Shown here: in pieces, positions 31,962-41,969 of the stretch | Position numbering within the stretch: position 1 is the stretch's first letter | Layout of the letters: each line of letters begins with the position of its first letter | Origin: Flavobacterium soyangense | Lineage (GTDB): Bacteria; Bacteroidota; Bacteroidia; Flavobacteriales; Flavobacteriaceae | Reading direction: 5' to 3' | NCBI RefSeq assembly: GCF_015277675.1 | Contig: NZ_JADHEC010000004.1 | Location: 1-64,000, forward strand | Length of the DNA stretch: 64,000 bases | Made by a program: the position numbers and the translations under genes | The notes under the pieces: model-generated | Database searches by the model: none | What the model was told of the DNA's origin: nothing | Seen by the model: the letters and a program-made list of their open reading frames with translations, nothing else

Positions 31962-33404
31962 TTATTGAATTGGTAAGCGTAAAACTTTTTGATCTTCAAA
32001 ATACTGTTTCAGTGCTATAAGAGCCGCTATTTCAGCTTCTTTAGCCTTTTGAATTTTTAATATTTCTGGGGAATAATATTTTTTTACAAAGTTGGTGTCA
32101 AATTTACCCGAACGGAAAGCTTCATGTTCGAAAACAAATTTCCCGAAAGGCAAAGTGGTTTCCACCCCTTCAATTTTGTAGTTTTCAATCGCTTTCAACA
32201 TTAATGCAATCGATTCTTCTCTGGTTTTTCCATAGGTAATCAATTTAGACAACATTGGATCATAATAAATGGGAATGTTCATTCCTTGCTCAAAACCATT
32301 ATCTACACGAATTCCTTCACCCACTGGCAATTGATACACATCTAAATGCCCAACGCTTGGCAAAAAGTCATTCAGAGTATCTTCGGCATACACACGCAAT
32401 TCCATGGCATGACCTTTTATCACTAAATCTTCTTGCTTGATTGTTAATGCTTCTCCTCGAGCTACCCGGATTTGTAGTTCAACCAAATCAACACCTGAAA
32501 TCCATTCGGTTACAGGATGTTCCACTTGCAAACGAGTGTTCATTTCCAGAAAATAAAAATTGTCATTTTCATCGTATAAAAATTCTACGGTTCCGGCTCC
32601 AAGATAATCGCAAGATTTAGCAACAAGTACTGCCGCTTCTCCCATTTGTTTTCTTTTTTCCGGAGTCAATACTGAAGAAGGTGCTTCTTCAATTACTTTT
32701 TGATGGCGACGCTGAATACTGCATTCTCTTTCGAATAAATACAATACATTGCCGTGACTGTCTGCCATAATCTGAATTTCGATATGCCGTGAAGAGGCTA
32801 CATATTTTTCTATAAAAACCGAACCATCTCCAAAAGCTGCAACCGCTTCACTAATGGCTCTATTCATTTGGGATTCGAAATCACTTTCCTTTTCTACCAC
32901 GCGCATTCCTTTTCCTCCACCACCGGCAGAGGCTTTAATCAAAATAGGAAAACCTATGGAAGTTGCCGTTTTTTTGGCTTCATCAATATCAATAATAGCG
33001 TGATCAACTCCCGGAACCATTGGAATATTATATTTCATAACTGCATCTTTAGCGGCTAGTTTACTTCCCATTATTTCGATGGCTTTTGATTTAGGACCAA
33101 TAAAAATAATATTATTCAATTCACATTCTTGGGCAAATTCAGCATTTTCGCTAAGAAATCCATAACCTGGATGGATCGCATCTACGTTTAGAGCTTTAGC
33201 AACTTCAATAATTTTACTTCCTAATAAATACGATTGATTGGATGGTGATTCTCCAATCCAAACGGCTTCATCGGCAAATTTTACGTGAGGTGCATTTCTG
33301 TCGACAGTTGAATAAACTGCAACAGTTTTTATTCCCATTATCTGGGCAGTTTTCATTACCCTGATGGCAATTTCTCCCCTATTGGCAACTAATATCTTTT
33401 TCAT
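31962..33404 (-). CDS. Biotin carboxylase subunit of an acyl-CoA carboxylase
   Basis: Start chosen at ATG 33404 (MKKILVANRGEIAIRV), the standard N-terminus, four bases after the carrier stop; an ATG 18 bases upstream would overlap it. The 480-residue protein has the ATP-grasp signature: KASAGGGGKGMRVV, FIEKYV, QRRHQKVIEEAPS, FLEMNTRLQVEHPVTE. It carboxylates biotin on the carrier using bicarbonate and ATP. The C-terminal extension after the fold (EILKIQKAKEAEI) is helical and may contact the carboxyltransferase, as in PccA-type subunits. Confidence 0.9.
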   Translation of the reverse strand: MKKILVANRGEIAIRVMKTAQIMGIKTVAVYSTVDRNAPHVKFADEAVWIGESPSNQSYLLGSKIIEVAKALNVDAIHPGYGFLSENAEFAQECELNNIIFIGPKSKAIEIMGSKLAAKDAVMKYNIPMVPGVDHAIIDIDEAKKTATSIGFPILIKASAGGGGKGMRVVEKESDFESQMNRAISEAVAAFGDGSVFIEKYVASSRHIEIQIMADSHGNVLYLFERECSIQRRHQKVIEEAPSSVLTPEKRKQMGEAAVLVAKSCDYLGAGTVEFLYDENDNFYFLEMNTRLQVEHPVTEWISGVDLVELQIRVARGEALTIKQEDLVIKGHAMELRVYAEDTLNDFLPSVGHLDVYQLPVGEGIRVDNGFEQGMNIPIYYDPMLSKLITYGKTREESIALMLKAIENYKIEGVETTLPFGKFVFEHEAFRSGKFDTNFVKKYYSPEILKIQKAKEAEIAALIALKQYFEDQKVLRLPIQ

Positions 33405-33408
33405 ACAA

Positions 33409-33900
33409 CTATTCAAATTCAATTAATAAATCCCCTTTTACCACTGAATCACCAACGCTAATTGCAATTTGTTTTATAACTCCTTCGCGTGGCGAAAGGA
33501 AACTATTTTCCATTTTCATAGCAGTAAGAATCAATAAATTATCGTTCTCTTTTACTGTCTGTCCAATGACAACGTTAATTTCAAGTATTAATCCTGGCAT
33601 AGGAGCTTTAATAACATTAATTTGTTTAGTAATTCCTACCTCAAAACCCATTTCTTTAATTAAGTTGTCCAATGGATTTGAAATAGCAACATGATAAGTG
33701 TTGTTATTTACCTTGACTTTGTATTTTTTTTGATTGAAATAAGAAGAGACAATTTCAGCTTTGTAAGGGAGATTTTGATGCAGAATATGAAATTTATTAG
33801 TTTCTACACTCACTGCATCTAATTGTGAGATACTTTCTTTCTCAAAATCAAAAGAAAAAGCATCATTAACATTTACTTTATAACGAATACTCATTTGCAT
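33409..33900 (-). CDS. Biotin carboxyl carrier protein of an acyl-CoA carboxylase
   Basis: The 163-residue protein ends with a biotinyl/lipoyl domain (about 90-163) in which the biotin-accepting Lys is in LTAMKMENS, preceded by PMPGLILEINVVIGQTVKEN and followed by EGVIKQIAISVGDSV. The N-terminal 85 residues are a strand-rich linker domain. The start is at 33900 (MQMS) or 33894 (MSI), with no clear way to choose. It is the first gene of a three-gene carboxylase operon: carrier, biotin carboxylase, carboxyltransferase. Confidence 0.88.
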   Translation of the reverse strand: MQMSIRYKVNVNDAFSFDFEKESISQLDAVSVETNKFHILHQNLPYKAEIVSSYFNQKKYKVKVNNNTYHVAISNPLDNLIKEMGFEVGITKQINVIKAPMPGLILEINVVIGQTVKENDNLLILTAMKMENSFLSPREGVIKQIAISVGDSVVKGDLLIEFE

Positions 33901-33996
33901 CTATTTTATAGTGCAAAATTAGTCAAAGAAAACGTTTTCGTAACTGAAAAATAAAAGATTTTTGAAAAATTAATATAGTTTTTTGAAAAAAAATTA

Positions 33997-34070
33997 ACAA
34001 AACTAATAATCCATATTCACTCAAAGTATTCACATGTTTTGAATTTCAAAATGATTCGAAATCTTCATAT
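33997..34070 (-). pseudogene. Decayed second copy of the 3' end of the radical SAM gene
   Basis: Over about 70 bases this stretch matches 36397-36475 with roughly 85 percent identity by eye, including ACAAAACTAATAATCCA and CTCAAAGTATTCACA. Translated on the minus strand it gives DFESF, a stop, NSKHVNTLSEYGLLVL, against DFELFWYSKPVNTLREFGLLVL in the intact gene; its own stop codon is lost. The intact copy lies 2.4 kb away on the other side of a kinase gene. Confidence 0.8.
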
Positions 34071-34127
34071 GAATATTTTATTCAAAGACAGGATATAAAA
34101 TTTGGTTCTTTTAATTTAAAAATATTT

Positions 34128-36245
34128 TTAGAAAGAATTATTCTTATTTCTAAAAACGTTGTCAACCAATTCAAATAATTTTTCTCTATCAATGGGTTTG
34201 GTTATGTAACCATAGAATCCGGCATTATAAATTCTAGCTTCATCTTCAGTTGATGAATAAGCAGTTTGGGCAACTACAATCAATTCTGGTCGGATCACTT
34301 TTATTTTTTCTAATGCCTCAAAACCGTTCATAATAGGCATTTTTATATCCATAAAAACTAAATCAATATTTGGATTAGCACTACAGATGTCTACAGCTTC
34401 TTGTCCGTTTTCGGCTCTGAGAATAGTATAATTACTGGGTTCTATGATTTTTTGAAATAACATGAAATTAAAAATATCATCTTCAGCGATTAAGATGGTT
34501 TTCTCTTCGTTCCCTTTTGAATCAATAGTAATTATTGTGGATTTTTTTATAATTCTTTGCTCTTTATCGTATTCCAAAGGAATCGAAAATAAAAAAGTAG
34601 AACCTACATTAACTTTAGATTCTAAGGTGATTGTTCCTCCCATCATCTCAACATAAGCTTTAGAAATTGCCAATCCTAACCCTAAACCTCCGGCCTGAAC
34701 AGATAAGTCGCTATCCACTCTTTTGAAACGATCAAAAACATATTCATGATTATTTATATCAATGCCAATCCCAGTGTCTTGTATTTTAAATAGGATTTTG
34801 GCATTTTTTTCGTCAATTTCATAACCAAAAGCAACATAACCTTTATCGGTAAATTTAATGGCATTATTAACCAAATTAACAAGAATTTGTTTTAATTTTA
34901 TTTCATCAGCAATAATATTATGAGGCACAGATTTGAGATCTTCAATTATTCTGAAATCTATTTCTTTAGACTTTGGAATAGTAATTTTTATAGTTTCATA
35001 TAATTCATTGATGCAAGTTTCTAAATTTATAGTAGTCAAATTAGGCGTAACTTGATTCGATTCAATTTTTGATATTTCAATAAGGTCATCAATTATTAAA
35101 ACCAAATTATTTCCGCTTTTTTGGATTATTTTTAAAAATTCTAATCGTTCTTCTTTTTTTAATTTAGTATTAATTAGTAAATCCGTAAAACCATTAATGG
35201 CATTCATTGGCGTTCTAATCTCGTGTGATAAATTTGCCAGAAAAGAGGATTTAAGTCTATCACTTTCTTCCGCTTTTAGTTTTGCTTTAATTAACTCTGT
35301 TTTTTGCTCATTGTTTTGTTCAAAAAGGTTGCCTATATACCTAAACTCACCAGTTGTTGATTTTAATTCTTGTATTGCTTTTTTATTTCCGGTTTCTAGA
35401 ATATTTTTTATTAATTTGAGTGGAGAATAAACCCATTTTCTTGTGTAAATAAAACTAACTATAAAATTTATAAAAAAACCAGCGAATATCATATAAAGGA
35501 TCGTTACCACGTTTTCAAAGTAGACATCATGATTTCGCTTGAAAAATAACTTAGTTACCATATTCCCTTCACAGTCATTTAATACAATTGTGGCAAAAAT
35601 GTGATGCTTATCATTTTCAGATTTCTGAACATTTTCAATAAAATTAATACTCGAATTAGTTAAACTTTCTAAATTTAATAGGAAATTTTTATCCATAAGT
35701 CTGGCCACAAAAAAATAGCCTGACGGTCTTGTTTTATTTTTAAAAGGGTCATTCGATGGATGGATGGATGCCCCAAAAACTTCAATGATTCCCTCTGGAA
35801 TTCTCATGTAAAACCTACTTAACCCAGATTTATTGAGATTTAGCATTGCTTGTTTGGGAACAAAATCAATCGATTTTATTTTTGAAGAGGCTGTTCTAAT
35901 AATAAATTTTCCATCTTGGTCGTAAGCACCTAAATAATCTACCTTATATATTTCTTGTTCATTTCCTATGGTTTCATTAAACCAATTTGCATCTCTAGTC
36001 TTTATAAAATTTAGAAACTCGTCCCAATTGGTATCATTATTTATGGCTACCGTTATGGGTTTTGACTCTAAAATTAACAAACTTTTTACTTCACTATAAA
36101 ATTGATTATTTGAAGCAGTATAAACTTGCTTTTCAACTTTCCCAGTATAGAAATAAAGAGCAGAATATAGGATTATAAAAAAAACACTTGATGAAAGAAA
36201 CAAGAATAAAATTTTGGGGTAGGTTTTCTTTAATAGGGTTCTCAT
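34128..36245 (-). CDS. Membrane hybrid sensor histidine kinase with CHASE4-like sensor
   Basis: The 705-residue protein has a transmembrane helix (FLFLSSSVFFIILYSALYFY, about residue 15), a periplasmic CHASE4-like domain (NDTNWDEFLNFI near 70) and a second helix near 245. The HisKA H-box LSHEIRTPMNA lies near residue 340, the HATPase has NAIKFT, DTGIGI and GLGLGLAIS, and a C-terminal receiver has phospho-acceptor Asp in VFMDIKMP near 632 and Lys in YITKPID. It is therefore a hybrid kinase that needs an Hpt partner. The gene is bracketed by two copies of the 3' end of the radical SAM gene. Confidence 0.88.
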   Translation of the reverse strand: MRTLLKKTYPKILFLFLSSSVFFIILYSALYFYTGKVEKQVYTASNNQFYSEVKSLLILESKPITVAINNDTNWDEFLNFIKTRDANWFNETIGNEQEIYKVDYLGAYDQDGKFIIRTASSKIKSIDFVPKQAMLNLNKSGLSRFYMRIPEGIIEVFGASIHPSNDPFKNKTRPSGYFFVARLMDKNFLLNLESLTNSSINFIENVQKSENDKHHIFATIVLNDCEGNMVTKLFFKRNHDVYFENVVTILYMIFAGFFINFIVSFIYTRKWVYSPLKLIKNILETGNKKAIQELKSTTGEFRYIGNLFEQNNEQKTELIKAKLKAEESDRLKSSFLANLSHEIRTPMNAINGFTDLLINTKLKKEERLEFLKIIQKSGNNLVLIIDDLIEISKIESNQVTPNLTTINLETCINELYETIKITIPKSKEIDFRIIEDLKSVPHNIIADEIKLKQILVNLVNNAIKFTDKGYVAFGYEIDEKNAKILFKIQDTGIGIDINNHEYVFDRFKRVDSDLSVQAGGLGLGLAISKAYVEMMGGTITLESKVNVGSTFLFSIPLEYDKEQRIIKKSTIITIDSKGNEEKTILIAEDDIFNFMLFQKIIEPSNYTILRAENGQEAVDICSANPNIDLVFMDIKMPIMNGFEALEKIKVIRPELIVVAQTAYSSTEDEARIYNAGFYGYITKPIDREKLFELVDNVFRNKNNSF

Positions 36246-36399
36246 TAGAATTTGGGCATTAAAAATGAAATTTATCTAAAATAATAGATTAGTAATCTTC
36301 GACAAATCTAATTTAAAAAAAACATTTAGCCTAAATTATCTTTAAATTAGTTTTATTACAATTAATTATGCTTAAAGACTCTTAATTAATCGTTTTTTT

Positions 36400-38592
36400 T
36401 TACAAAACTAATAATCCAAATTCCCTCAAAGTATTCACAGGTTTCGAATACCAAAACAATTCAAAATCTTCCAAATGTGTTTCAAAATCAGATTTTATTT
36501 CTTGAAATGTGTATGTTTTAGATCTGGAAACCGAAATTTTTTCAAGGATTTGAACCAGCCATTCTCCTTCTTTTTTATTGGTTTGAATGGTAAAACTTTC
36601 TTTCTTGTCGTGAAGAGTTAAAGTCATCATTTCCCAAGAATTTCCTTTTTTGGATTTCGTGAAATAATCTACAAATGGCTTTCCTCCCAGCCAAACGATT
36701 TTGGCAGTCGATTTGATATTAAAATCCTCTTCTTCCTCTAAAGCATTGGCAATAAAATCAACATGAATTTTTGTTTTCGGAATTTTAAAATCGAACCACT
36801 CCTGCAATTCATATTCAAAACAAATGCCGTGCATAAAATTGAACAATGATTTTTTTAATCCAAAACTGAATTTATCGTGGTCGATTCCTGTTTTATCAAC
36901 ATAATTAATGTCGTTATTGGCAAAAGTTCCAATGGTTTCTGTTTCCTTCACAACACCAAATTTCTCTGGATACATTCCCACAGGACTGTGTGCCGTCATT
37001 GCAAATTGATGCCAAAAACCCGATTGTAAAACTCCAACTTCAAACAATTGTCTAACCATTTCTAAGCTGTCAACTGTTTCCTGAACTGTTTGCGTAGGAT
37101 AACCGTACATTAAATAAGAATGTACCATGATTCCCGCTTCGGTAAAATTTCGGGTAACTTTTGCCACTTGTTCCACCGTTACGCCTTTGTCTATCAGTTC
37201 CAATAATCGGTCCGAAGCTACTTCGAGCCCACCCGAAACAGCAATACAACCGGACGCCTTGAGCAACAAACACAAATCTCCAGAGAAACTTTTTTCGAAT
37301 CGAATGTTGGTCCACCAAGTCACAACTAATTTTCTACGAAGGATTTCAAGTGCCAAAGCTCGCATCAATTTAGGCGGAGCAGCTTCGTCTACAAAATGGA
37401 ATCCGTTTTCGCCAGTTTGGGCAATCATTTCCTCCATTCGATCACACAATAAATTGGCAGCAATGGGTTCGTAAATCTTAATATAATCCAATGAAATATC
37501 ACAGAAAGTGCATTTTCCCCAATAACAACCGTGCGCCATCGTGAGTTTGTTCCATCTTCCGTCGCTCCACATTCGGTGCATTGGATTAACGATTTCGATA
37601 ACCGAAATATAGTTGTCCAAAAACAAATCTGAATAATCTGGCGTACCAACTCCGGATTGTTTGTAATCAGGTTTTAGGGAATTATTTTTATACGCTACTT
37701 TTCCATTTTCAAGAAGAAAAGTTCTTTTAAAAAAGACTTCGACAGGCTCAGTCTGACAAACTGCTTCAACCAGTAATTCCACTGGTAATTCGCCATCATC
37801 CAAAGTAATATAATCGAAAAACTCAAAAACACGAACATCCGAAAGCGAACGCAATTCGGTATTTGCAAAACCGCCGCCCATTGAAATCTTGATATTTGGA
37901 TGGTATTTTTTTACATATTGAGCGGAACGAAAAGCCGAGTATAAATTTCCAGGGAAAGGAACGGAAATCAAGAATAATTCAGGTTGGATGGTTTCGATTC
38001 TTTCCTTCAAAATCGAAATTAAAATATCGTCAATATAAGTGGGTTCCTTTTGTAAAGCTTCATATAATTCGTCAAAAGAATTAGCACTTCTTCCTAAACG
38101 TTCAGCGTAACGACTAAAACCAAAATTTTCATCGACACATTCGACTATAAAATCCGAAATATCTTCGAGGTATAATGTCGCCAAGTGTTTGGCTTTATCC
38201 TGCGTTCCCATCGTTCCAAAAGCCCAATCGAGTTCCTCCAATTGTGCAAAACGGGATGCTTCCGGCAAATAATCTTCTTGACAAATTTGCAATGCCAATG
38301 TTGGATTTTTTCCTTGCAAAAAAGCAATAACCGAATCGATGGTCTTAATGTATTCGCCTTGTAAAGCTAGGATTCGTTTGCAGTTTTCGGTGGTTGGTTG
38401 TTGTCTGTTGGATTGAAATAAATTTTGTAATCCATCTTTCGAAAACAATTTCAAAATCACTTCAATGCCCAAATCCGCTTGAGTTGCCTGAATGTTTTTA
38501 GTATTCAAAAACCCTTTGATATATGCCGTTGCTGGATAGGGTGTATTCAGTTGGGTAAAGGGTGGCGTGATGAGAAATACTTTGGTTTTCAA
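36400..38592 (-). CDS. Radical SAM protein with B12-binding-type N-terminus
   Basis: The 730-residue protein has an N-terminal alpha/beta domain (residues 1-250, SVPFPGNLYSAFRSAQYVK and GGGFANTE as in B12-binding-like domains) and a radical SAM core with the iron-sulfur ligands in CYWGKCTFC near residue 355 (CxxxxCxxC rather than the common CxxxCxxC). Further motifs are GGLEVASDRLLELIDKGV and YLMYGYPTQT. The C-terminal third is family-specific. Target unknown. A REP-like repeat is read through inside the frame at 37735-37757. Confidence 0.82.
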   Translation of the reverse strand: MKTKVFLITPPFTQLNTPYPATAYIKGFLNTKNIQATQADLGIEVILKLFSKDGLQNLFQSNRQQPTTENCKRILALQGEYIKTIDSVIAFLQGKNPTLALQICQEDYLPEASRFAQLEELDWAFGTMGTQDKAKHLATLYLEDISDFIVECVDENFGFSRYAERLGRSANSFDELYEALQKEPTYIDDILISILKERIETIQPELFLISVPFPGNLYSAFRSAQYVKKYHPNIKISMGGGFANTELRSLSDVRVFEFFDYITLDDGELPVELLVEAVCQTEPVEVFFKRTFLLENGKVAYKNNSLKPDYKQSGVGTPDYSDLFLDNYISVIEIVNPMHRMWSDGRWNKLTMAHGCYWGKCTFCDISLDYIKIYEPIAANLLCDRMEEMIAQTGENGFHFVDEAAPPKLMRALALEILRRKLVVTWWTNIRFEKSFSGDLCLLLKASGCIAVSGGLEVASDRLLELIDKGVTVEQVAKVTRNFTEAGIMVHSYLMYGYPTQTVQETVDSLEMVRQLFEVGVLQSGFWHQFAMTAHSPVGMYPEKFGVVKETETIGTFANNDINYVDKTGIDHDKFSFGLKKSLFNFMHGICFEYELQEWFDFKIPKTKIHVDFIANALEEEEDFNIKSTAKIVWLGGKPFVDYFTKSKKGNSWEMMTLTLHDKKESFTIQTNKKEGEWLVQILEKISVSRSKTYTFQEIKSDFETHLEDFELFWYSKPVNTLREFGLLVL
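37735..37757 (-). repeat. REP-like repeat inside the radical SAM coding frame
   Basis: The plus strand reads GACTTCGACAGGCTCAGTCT followed by GAC, a version of the CTTCGACA(G/A)GCTCAGTCTGAC repeat that I remember as widespread between genes in Flavobacteriaceae. Here it is translated in frame as QTEPVEVFF, around residue 280, between the B12-like and radical SAM parts, without breaking the gene. Confidence 0.65.
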
Positions 38593-38688
38593 AAGGGAAT
38601 TGTTTTGTGCAAAAGTAAACGAAATTTAAAACTATCACATCTTAATTTGTCAATTGAGATTTATATATTTGTTTAACTATACAACCTT

Positions 38689-41600
38689 ATGAGAAAAACC
38701 TTCTTTTTGATTATAATTTGCTTGAATTTCTCTATTAATGGATTTTGTCAGGATTTTCAATGGGCAAGACAGATAAAAGGAATAACTTATGATTATAATG
38801 ATTTAGCAAATTCGACCGATGTTGATGCTAACGGAAATAGTTATACTGTAGGACGAACTGAATCACCATTATTTGACATTGACCCAACAGTTTCTGGAGT
38901 TGAAATTATTGACAATTTCAATATTCAAAATTTTGCTGGAACTTATTTAGTTAAAGTTGATAGTAATGGCAACTATTTATGGGGGAAAACATTTGGAACT
39001 ATTAAAAGAGGAGATAATGCATATGATGTTAAGATTGGTAAAGATGGTAATATTTATGTTCTATTAACTTTAGAAGAACTCAGCATTAGTAATCCAAACA
39101 TTATAAATTCTTTCATCACAATAATCAAAATAGATCCAAATGGCAATGTTTTATCAACAAAAAAAATTCAACAAAATTATGGATACAACAATGTAATTTA
39201 TATTTCCTCTTTTGATTTAGACAATCAAAACAACATTTTTATAAGCGGTAAGTTTCTTGGAAATATTGCTATTGATTCAAATAATCCGAGCTTAAATTTA
39301 AGCTCAAATGGCATTGGCAGCTATCTTATTAAAATAAATAATAATGGAAATTTTGATTGGGTAAAGCAGTTTAGTGACGATGCTATTAGTAAAGTTATTG
39401 TTAGACCAGATGGAAATGTTAATTTGTTTTTAATGAAATCGGGGAATTCTACTCTAACTAATATAGACAATTTAAATAACTCGATAATCTGGCAAAAAAC
39501 CTTTATTAATCAAGGATTTCGTTCTTTTCACATTTTTGAAAAAGGCATTGTTATTCTTGGTGTTAAAAATTATTATGACACAGTCGATGTTGATCCTTCG
39601 TCAAGCGTTTTAAATATTTCAGGAAATAGTACCAATTCTATAATTTTTTTAAATTTAAATGGCGATTTTATTGATGTAAAGCAATTTTTTGACCCCCCAA
39701 ACGGAATGATAATATTTACCGCAGTTACAACTGATAGTAATGGCAACTATTTTTTTGCTGGAGGTTTTAAAGATACTATTGATTTAGATCCATCTAATAA
39801 TATATTTGATTTGACGTCTGAAAAAGGAGTGTTTTACTTAAAACTAGATGCAAATAGGGATTTTGACACTGCAATTAAAATAGAGTCTAGTTATAGTATT
39901 TACGTTAAAGGGATTAAAGTTGTAAATGAAAATAATTATATAATTGGAGATTTTCAAGGGTGGTGTGACTTTGATCCTTCGACTACCACACAATATCCAT
40001 TAGAAACCATAAATAGTAGCACTATAAATAGCGACGGTTTCATCCTAAAACTTGGTCCTTGTGACAATAGTAAAGTCGTTGGAGACAACAATCAATATTT
40101 TTGTTCGGCTTCAAATCCAACGATTAGCTCTATTAGTCCAAACTCAAGTTCAATAAAATGGTATGATTCTTTAAATTCTACTACGCCATTATCAAAGACT
40201 TCACTTTTATTAGATAATAAAAAATATTACGCCACTCGAAAAAACGGAAACTGCCCTGAAAGCACTGATCGATTAGAAGTTACAGTTCACATTACATCAA
40301 GTCCACAAGCTCCATTATCATTAAGCCCTAAATTTTGCCTAAGTGATAATGCAAAATTAGTAGACGTTACTATTTTAGGTCAAAATATAAAATGGTATGC
40401 AAACGTAACAGATGTAACAATTATTCCAATTACGACCTTGTTACAAAATGGCATTACTTATTACGCATCTCAAACTATAAATGGTTGCGAAAGTGAAAGA
40501 ACTCCAATTATTGTCATTGTAAATAACTTAGGAACTCCAACCACAACTTCCCCACAAACTTTCTGCATTCAGCAAAATGCTACTTTAAGTTCAATTGCAA
40601 TCACAGGACAAAACATAAAATGGTATGATGTCTTGACAAACGGAAATTTATTAGCAAACACCACTTTATTACAAAATGGAATTACCTATTACGCCTCACA
40701 AACCGTAAACGGTTGCGAAAGTGAAAGAATTCCTGTTTTAATAAATATTCAAAATACACTTGCTCCTACTGGAGATTCAAATCAATCCTTTTGTACATCA
40801 CAAAACCCGACAATTGCCAATATAATCGTTACAGGAAATATAATTAAATGGTATGATTCTCTAAGCAATGGTTCTTTGTTAACTCAAACCACAAATCTTG
40901 TTAATGGAAAAACATATTACGCATCACAAACTACTACTAATTGTGAAAGTGAAAGATTTGGAGTCAGCATTTCAATAGTAAACACACCTTCAGCTCCAAC
41001 AGCAAATACAAATCAATCCTTTTGTAAAAAGGAAAATGCATCATTAAATACGATACAAATATCAGGACAAAACATAAAATGGTACGATACAAATCTTACC
41101 GTAGCTACTTTGCCCAACACCACATTATTAGAAAACAATAAAACCTATTATGCTTCACAAACAATAGGTTGTGAAAGTGACAGAACTGCAATTATAATTC
41201 AAGTGTATGATACCCCATTACCAACACATAACACTAATCAACAATTTTGCATTGATGAAAATGCAACTCTTTCGAATTTTAATATTGCAGGTTCGAACAT
41301 TAAATGGTATGATGAATCAACGAATGTAAATATTTTAGCTGAAACCACTTTATTACAAAATGGTAAAACCTATTACGCTACACAAACACTTAACGATTGC
41401 GAAAGTGAAAGATTGGCTATTACTGTAAAAATTCAAGATACACAAAGACCAATTGCAAATTCACCCCAAACATTCTGCATTCAAAAAAATGCAAAAATTA
41501 GCGATATTGCCATTTCAGGACAAAATGTAAATTGGTTTGAAAGTGCTTATTCTTCAATACATTTATCAGAATCAACTTTGCTTGAAAACGGAATTACCTA

Positions 41601-41961
41601 TTATGCTTTACAAACTATAAACAATTGTAAAAGTGATAGAATTCCTGTTTCAATTATTATTCTCGATGCCACCTCTGCTGACTGTATTAATTTTGTAGAT
41701 GAACTTCCATATCCAAAATTCTTCACACCAAATAATGATGGATACAATGATAATTGGACAATTGATTTTGCGTACTTAGCCCCAAACACAGAAATTAAAA
41801 TATTCGACCGTTATGGAAAACTGATCAAAATTTTAGTCTCTAATACGAACAAATGGAACGGAACTTTCAACGGAGCCGAACTTCCTGCAACCGATTATTG
41901 GTTTGTTGTAACAAGAGCCAACGGTGTGGAATATAATGGACACTTTAGCTTGAAACGTTAG
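38689..41961 (+). CDS. Giant surface protein with seven Ig-like repeats and T9SS type B domain
   Basis: The 1,090-residue protein has a Sec signal (MRKTFFLIIICLNFSINGFC), then a region (about 25-460) of blade-like repeats (DANGNSYTVG, DGNIYVLLTL, NNIFISGKF, DSNGNYFFAGGF) suggesting a beta-propeller. Seven tandem repeats of about 78 residues follow (465-1000), each beginning with an FC motif and containing IKWYD, then TTLLQNGITYYASQT-like and GCESER. It ends in a gliding-motility type C-terminal domain (FFTPNNDGYNDNW, IKIFDRYGKLI, WNG). A TATATTTG box at 38664-38671 precedes it. Likely an adhesin. Confidence 0.85.
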   Translation: MRKTFFLIIICLNFSINGFCQDFQWARQIKGITYDYNDLANSTDVDANGNSYTVGRTESPLFDIDPTVSGVEIIDNFNIQNFAGTYLVKVDSNGNYLWGKTFGTIKRGDNAYDVKIGKDGNIYVLLTLEELSISNPNIINSFITIIKIDPNGNVLSTKKIQQNYGYNNVIYISSFDLDNQNNIFISGKFLGNIAIDSNNPSLNLSSNGIGSYLIKINNNGNFDWVKQFSDDAISKVIVRPDGNVNLFLMKSGNSTLTNIDNLNNSIIWQKTFINQGFRSFHIFEKGIVILGVKNYYDTVDVDPSSSVLNISGNSTNSIIFLNLNGDFIDVKQFFDPPNGMIIFTAVTTDSNGNYFFAGGFKDTIDLDPSNNIFDLTSEKGVFYLKLDANRDFDTAIKIESSYSIYVKGIKVVNENNYIIGDFQGWCDFDPSTTTQYPLETINSSTINSDGFILKLGPCDNSKVVGDNNQYFCSASNPTISSISPNSSSIKWYDSLNSTTPLSKTSLLLDNKKYYATRKNGNCPESTDRLEVTVHITSSPQAPLSLSPKFCLSDNAKLVDVTILGQNIKWYANVTDVTIIPITTLLQNGITYYASQTINGCESERTPIIVIVNNLGTPTTTSPQTFCIQQNATLSSIAITGQNIKWYDVLTNGNLLANTTLLQNGITYYASQTVNGCESERIPVLINIQNTLAPTGDSNQSFCTSQNPTIANIIVTGNIIKWYDSLSNGSLLTQTTNLVNGKTYYASQTTTNCESERFGVSISIVNTPSAPTANTNQSFCKKENASLNTIQISGQNIKWYDTNLTVATLPNTTLLENNKTYYASQTIGCESDRTAIIIQVYDTPLPTHNTNQQFCIDENATLSNFNIAGSNIKWYDESTNVNILAETTLLQNGKTYYATQTLNDCESERLAITVKIQDTQRPIANSPQTFCIQKNAKISDIAISGQNVNWFESAYSSIHLSESTLLENGITYYALQTINNCKSDRIPVSIIILDATSADCINFVDELPYPKFFTPNNDGYNDNWTIDFAYLAPNTEIKIFDRYGKLIKILVSNTNKWNGTFNGAELPATDYWFVVTRANGVEYNGHFSLKR

Positions 41962-41969
41962 TATTTTTA

